Assembly (NCBI GenBank): GCA_002329405.1
Contig: DCTE01000046.1
Location: forward strand, 5,289 to 12,200
Length of the DNA stretch: 6,912 nt
Reading direction: 5' to 3'
Source of the DNA: Ruminococcaceae bacterium UBA1448
GTDB taxonomy: Bacteria > Bacillota > Clostridia > Oscillospirales > Ruminococcaceae
In this document: in pieces, positions 6,604-6,912 of the stretch
How positions within the stretch are numbered: the stretch's first letter is position 1
Layout of the letters: the number at the start of each line of letters is the position of its first letter
Translations under genes and position numbers: made by a program
The notes under the pieces: generated by a model
Told to the model about the DNA's origin: nothing
What the model saw: the letters and a program-made list of their open reading frames with translations, nothing else
Databases searched by the model: none

Positions 6604-6912
6604 TCAAACCACCGCAAGTTCGCCAAAATACTCGGGCCGGTGAAAATCCGGTTCGGCTGTACCGACCGGAGACCACATACCGTAATGCGGCACAGCGGTC
6701 CCGTCTCCGCATTTATAGAAGTTGCCGTATAGGATTACGCCGGGGGCTAACAATATCTCACCGAATATACGTGCCAGTGCGTCAAGCGAAAAAAATACTT
6801 CGACCGACCATTTTTCGTCGGAACGGTCCGCTTTGACCGGCGGAGGTACGGTTATTTCGTCAATACGGACCCGGTCATAGCGCGACGCCCCGACCGCTAT
6901 AAGCGAAGCGTC
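6604..6912 (-). CDS. C-terminal part of a CBM9-like carbohydrate-binding protein (partial, cut by window end)
   Basis: An uninterrupted minus-strand frame enters from the right edge and ends at TGA (6604-6606), encoding 102 residues; the start codon lies outside the window. The last part is characteristic: LYGNFYKCGDGTAVPHYG, then MWSPVGTAEPDFHRPEYFGEL near the C-terminus. The NFYKCGD, PHYGxWSP and PDFHRPEYFG pattern matches what I know of the carbohydrate-binding family 9-like domain (CBM9_2, DOMON-like fold). The preceding EKWSVEVFFSLDAL fits the middle strands of that fold. Such proteins bind sugars or accompany glycoside hydrolases. The stop is 32 bp before the GH127 start with no terminator or promoter between, so they are likely co-transcribed. 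Whether more domains or a signal peptide lie upstream cannot be seen. Confidence 0.8.
   Translation of the reverse strand, partial: DASLIAVGASRYDRVRIDEITVPPPVKADRSDEKWSVEVFFSLDALARIFGEILLAPGVILYGNFYKCGDGTAVPHYGMWSPVGTAEPDFHRPEYFGELAVV

Noticed and set aside
6182..6732. Plus-strand frames spanning the GH127 start and the CBM9-like gene end
   Set aside because: They are antisense to two supported minus-strand genes and their sequences show no family features.

Overview
This is a bacterial chromosomal window, probably from a gut or anaerobic Bacillota (class Clostridia). Three things suggest this: a PfoR-type EIIC-like membrane protein, consensus sigma-A style promoters and strong GGAGG-type ribosome sites, and a Gram-positive style MATE exporter beside an intracellular-type GH127 enzyme. 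Base composition is intermediate and the coding regions look uniform. The placement is an inference and no rRNA is present to settle it.

Layout, left to right. (1) The last 35 codons of an unrecognised plus-strand gene end at 110. They are followed by a near-perfect bidirectional terminator hairpin shared with the convergent minus-strand gene. (2) A PfoR/EIIC-like membrane protein (minus, 177-1187) and a ZIP-family metal transporter (plus, best start 1341) diverge from a 153-bp spacer that holds two back-to-back, well-formed promoters. (3) A MATE exporter (minus, 2141-3541) converges on the ZIP gene with only 17 bp between the stop codons. (4) A minus-strand carbohydrate cluster fills the right half, in transcription order: a CBM9-like protein (its last 102 residues, cut by the window edge at 6912), a GH127 beta-L-arabinofuranosidase-family enzyme, and a Gfo/Idh/MocA oxidoreductase. 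A Rho-independent terminator follows the oxidoreductase and lies immediately before the MATE start.

How the genes may work together. The CBM9-like gene, GH127 and oxidoreductase lie in the same orientation with gaps of 32 and 79 bp, which suggests a small glycoside-processing unit. GH127 would release a sugar in the cytoplasm (no signal peptide) and the oxidoreductase could act on that sugar or a derivative. The oxidoreductase also has its own promoter with exact TTGACA and TATAAT hexamers, so it can be expressed apart from the genes upstream. The ZIP, PfoR-like and MATE genes look like separate single-gene units.

All intergenic gaps are short (the longest is 153 bp). I see no tRNA, rRNA, CRISPR array, insertion sequence or phage gene. 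The content is mostly ordinary. The points most worth checking are the unannotated CBM9-like gene end, the ZIP start correction, and the terminator that abuts the MATE ribosome site.
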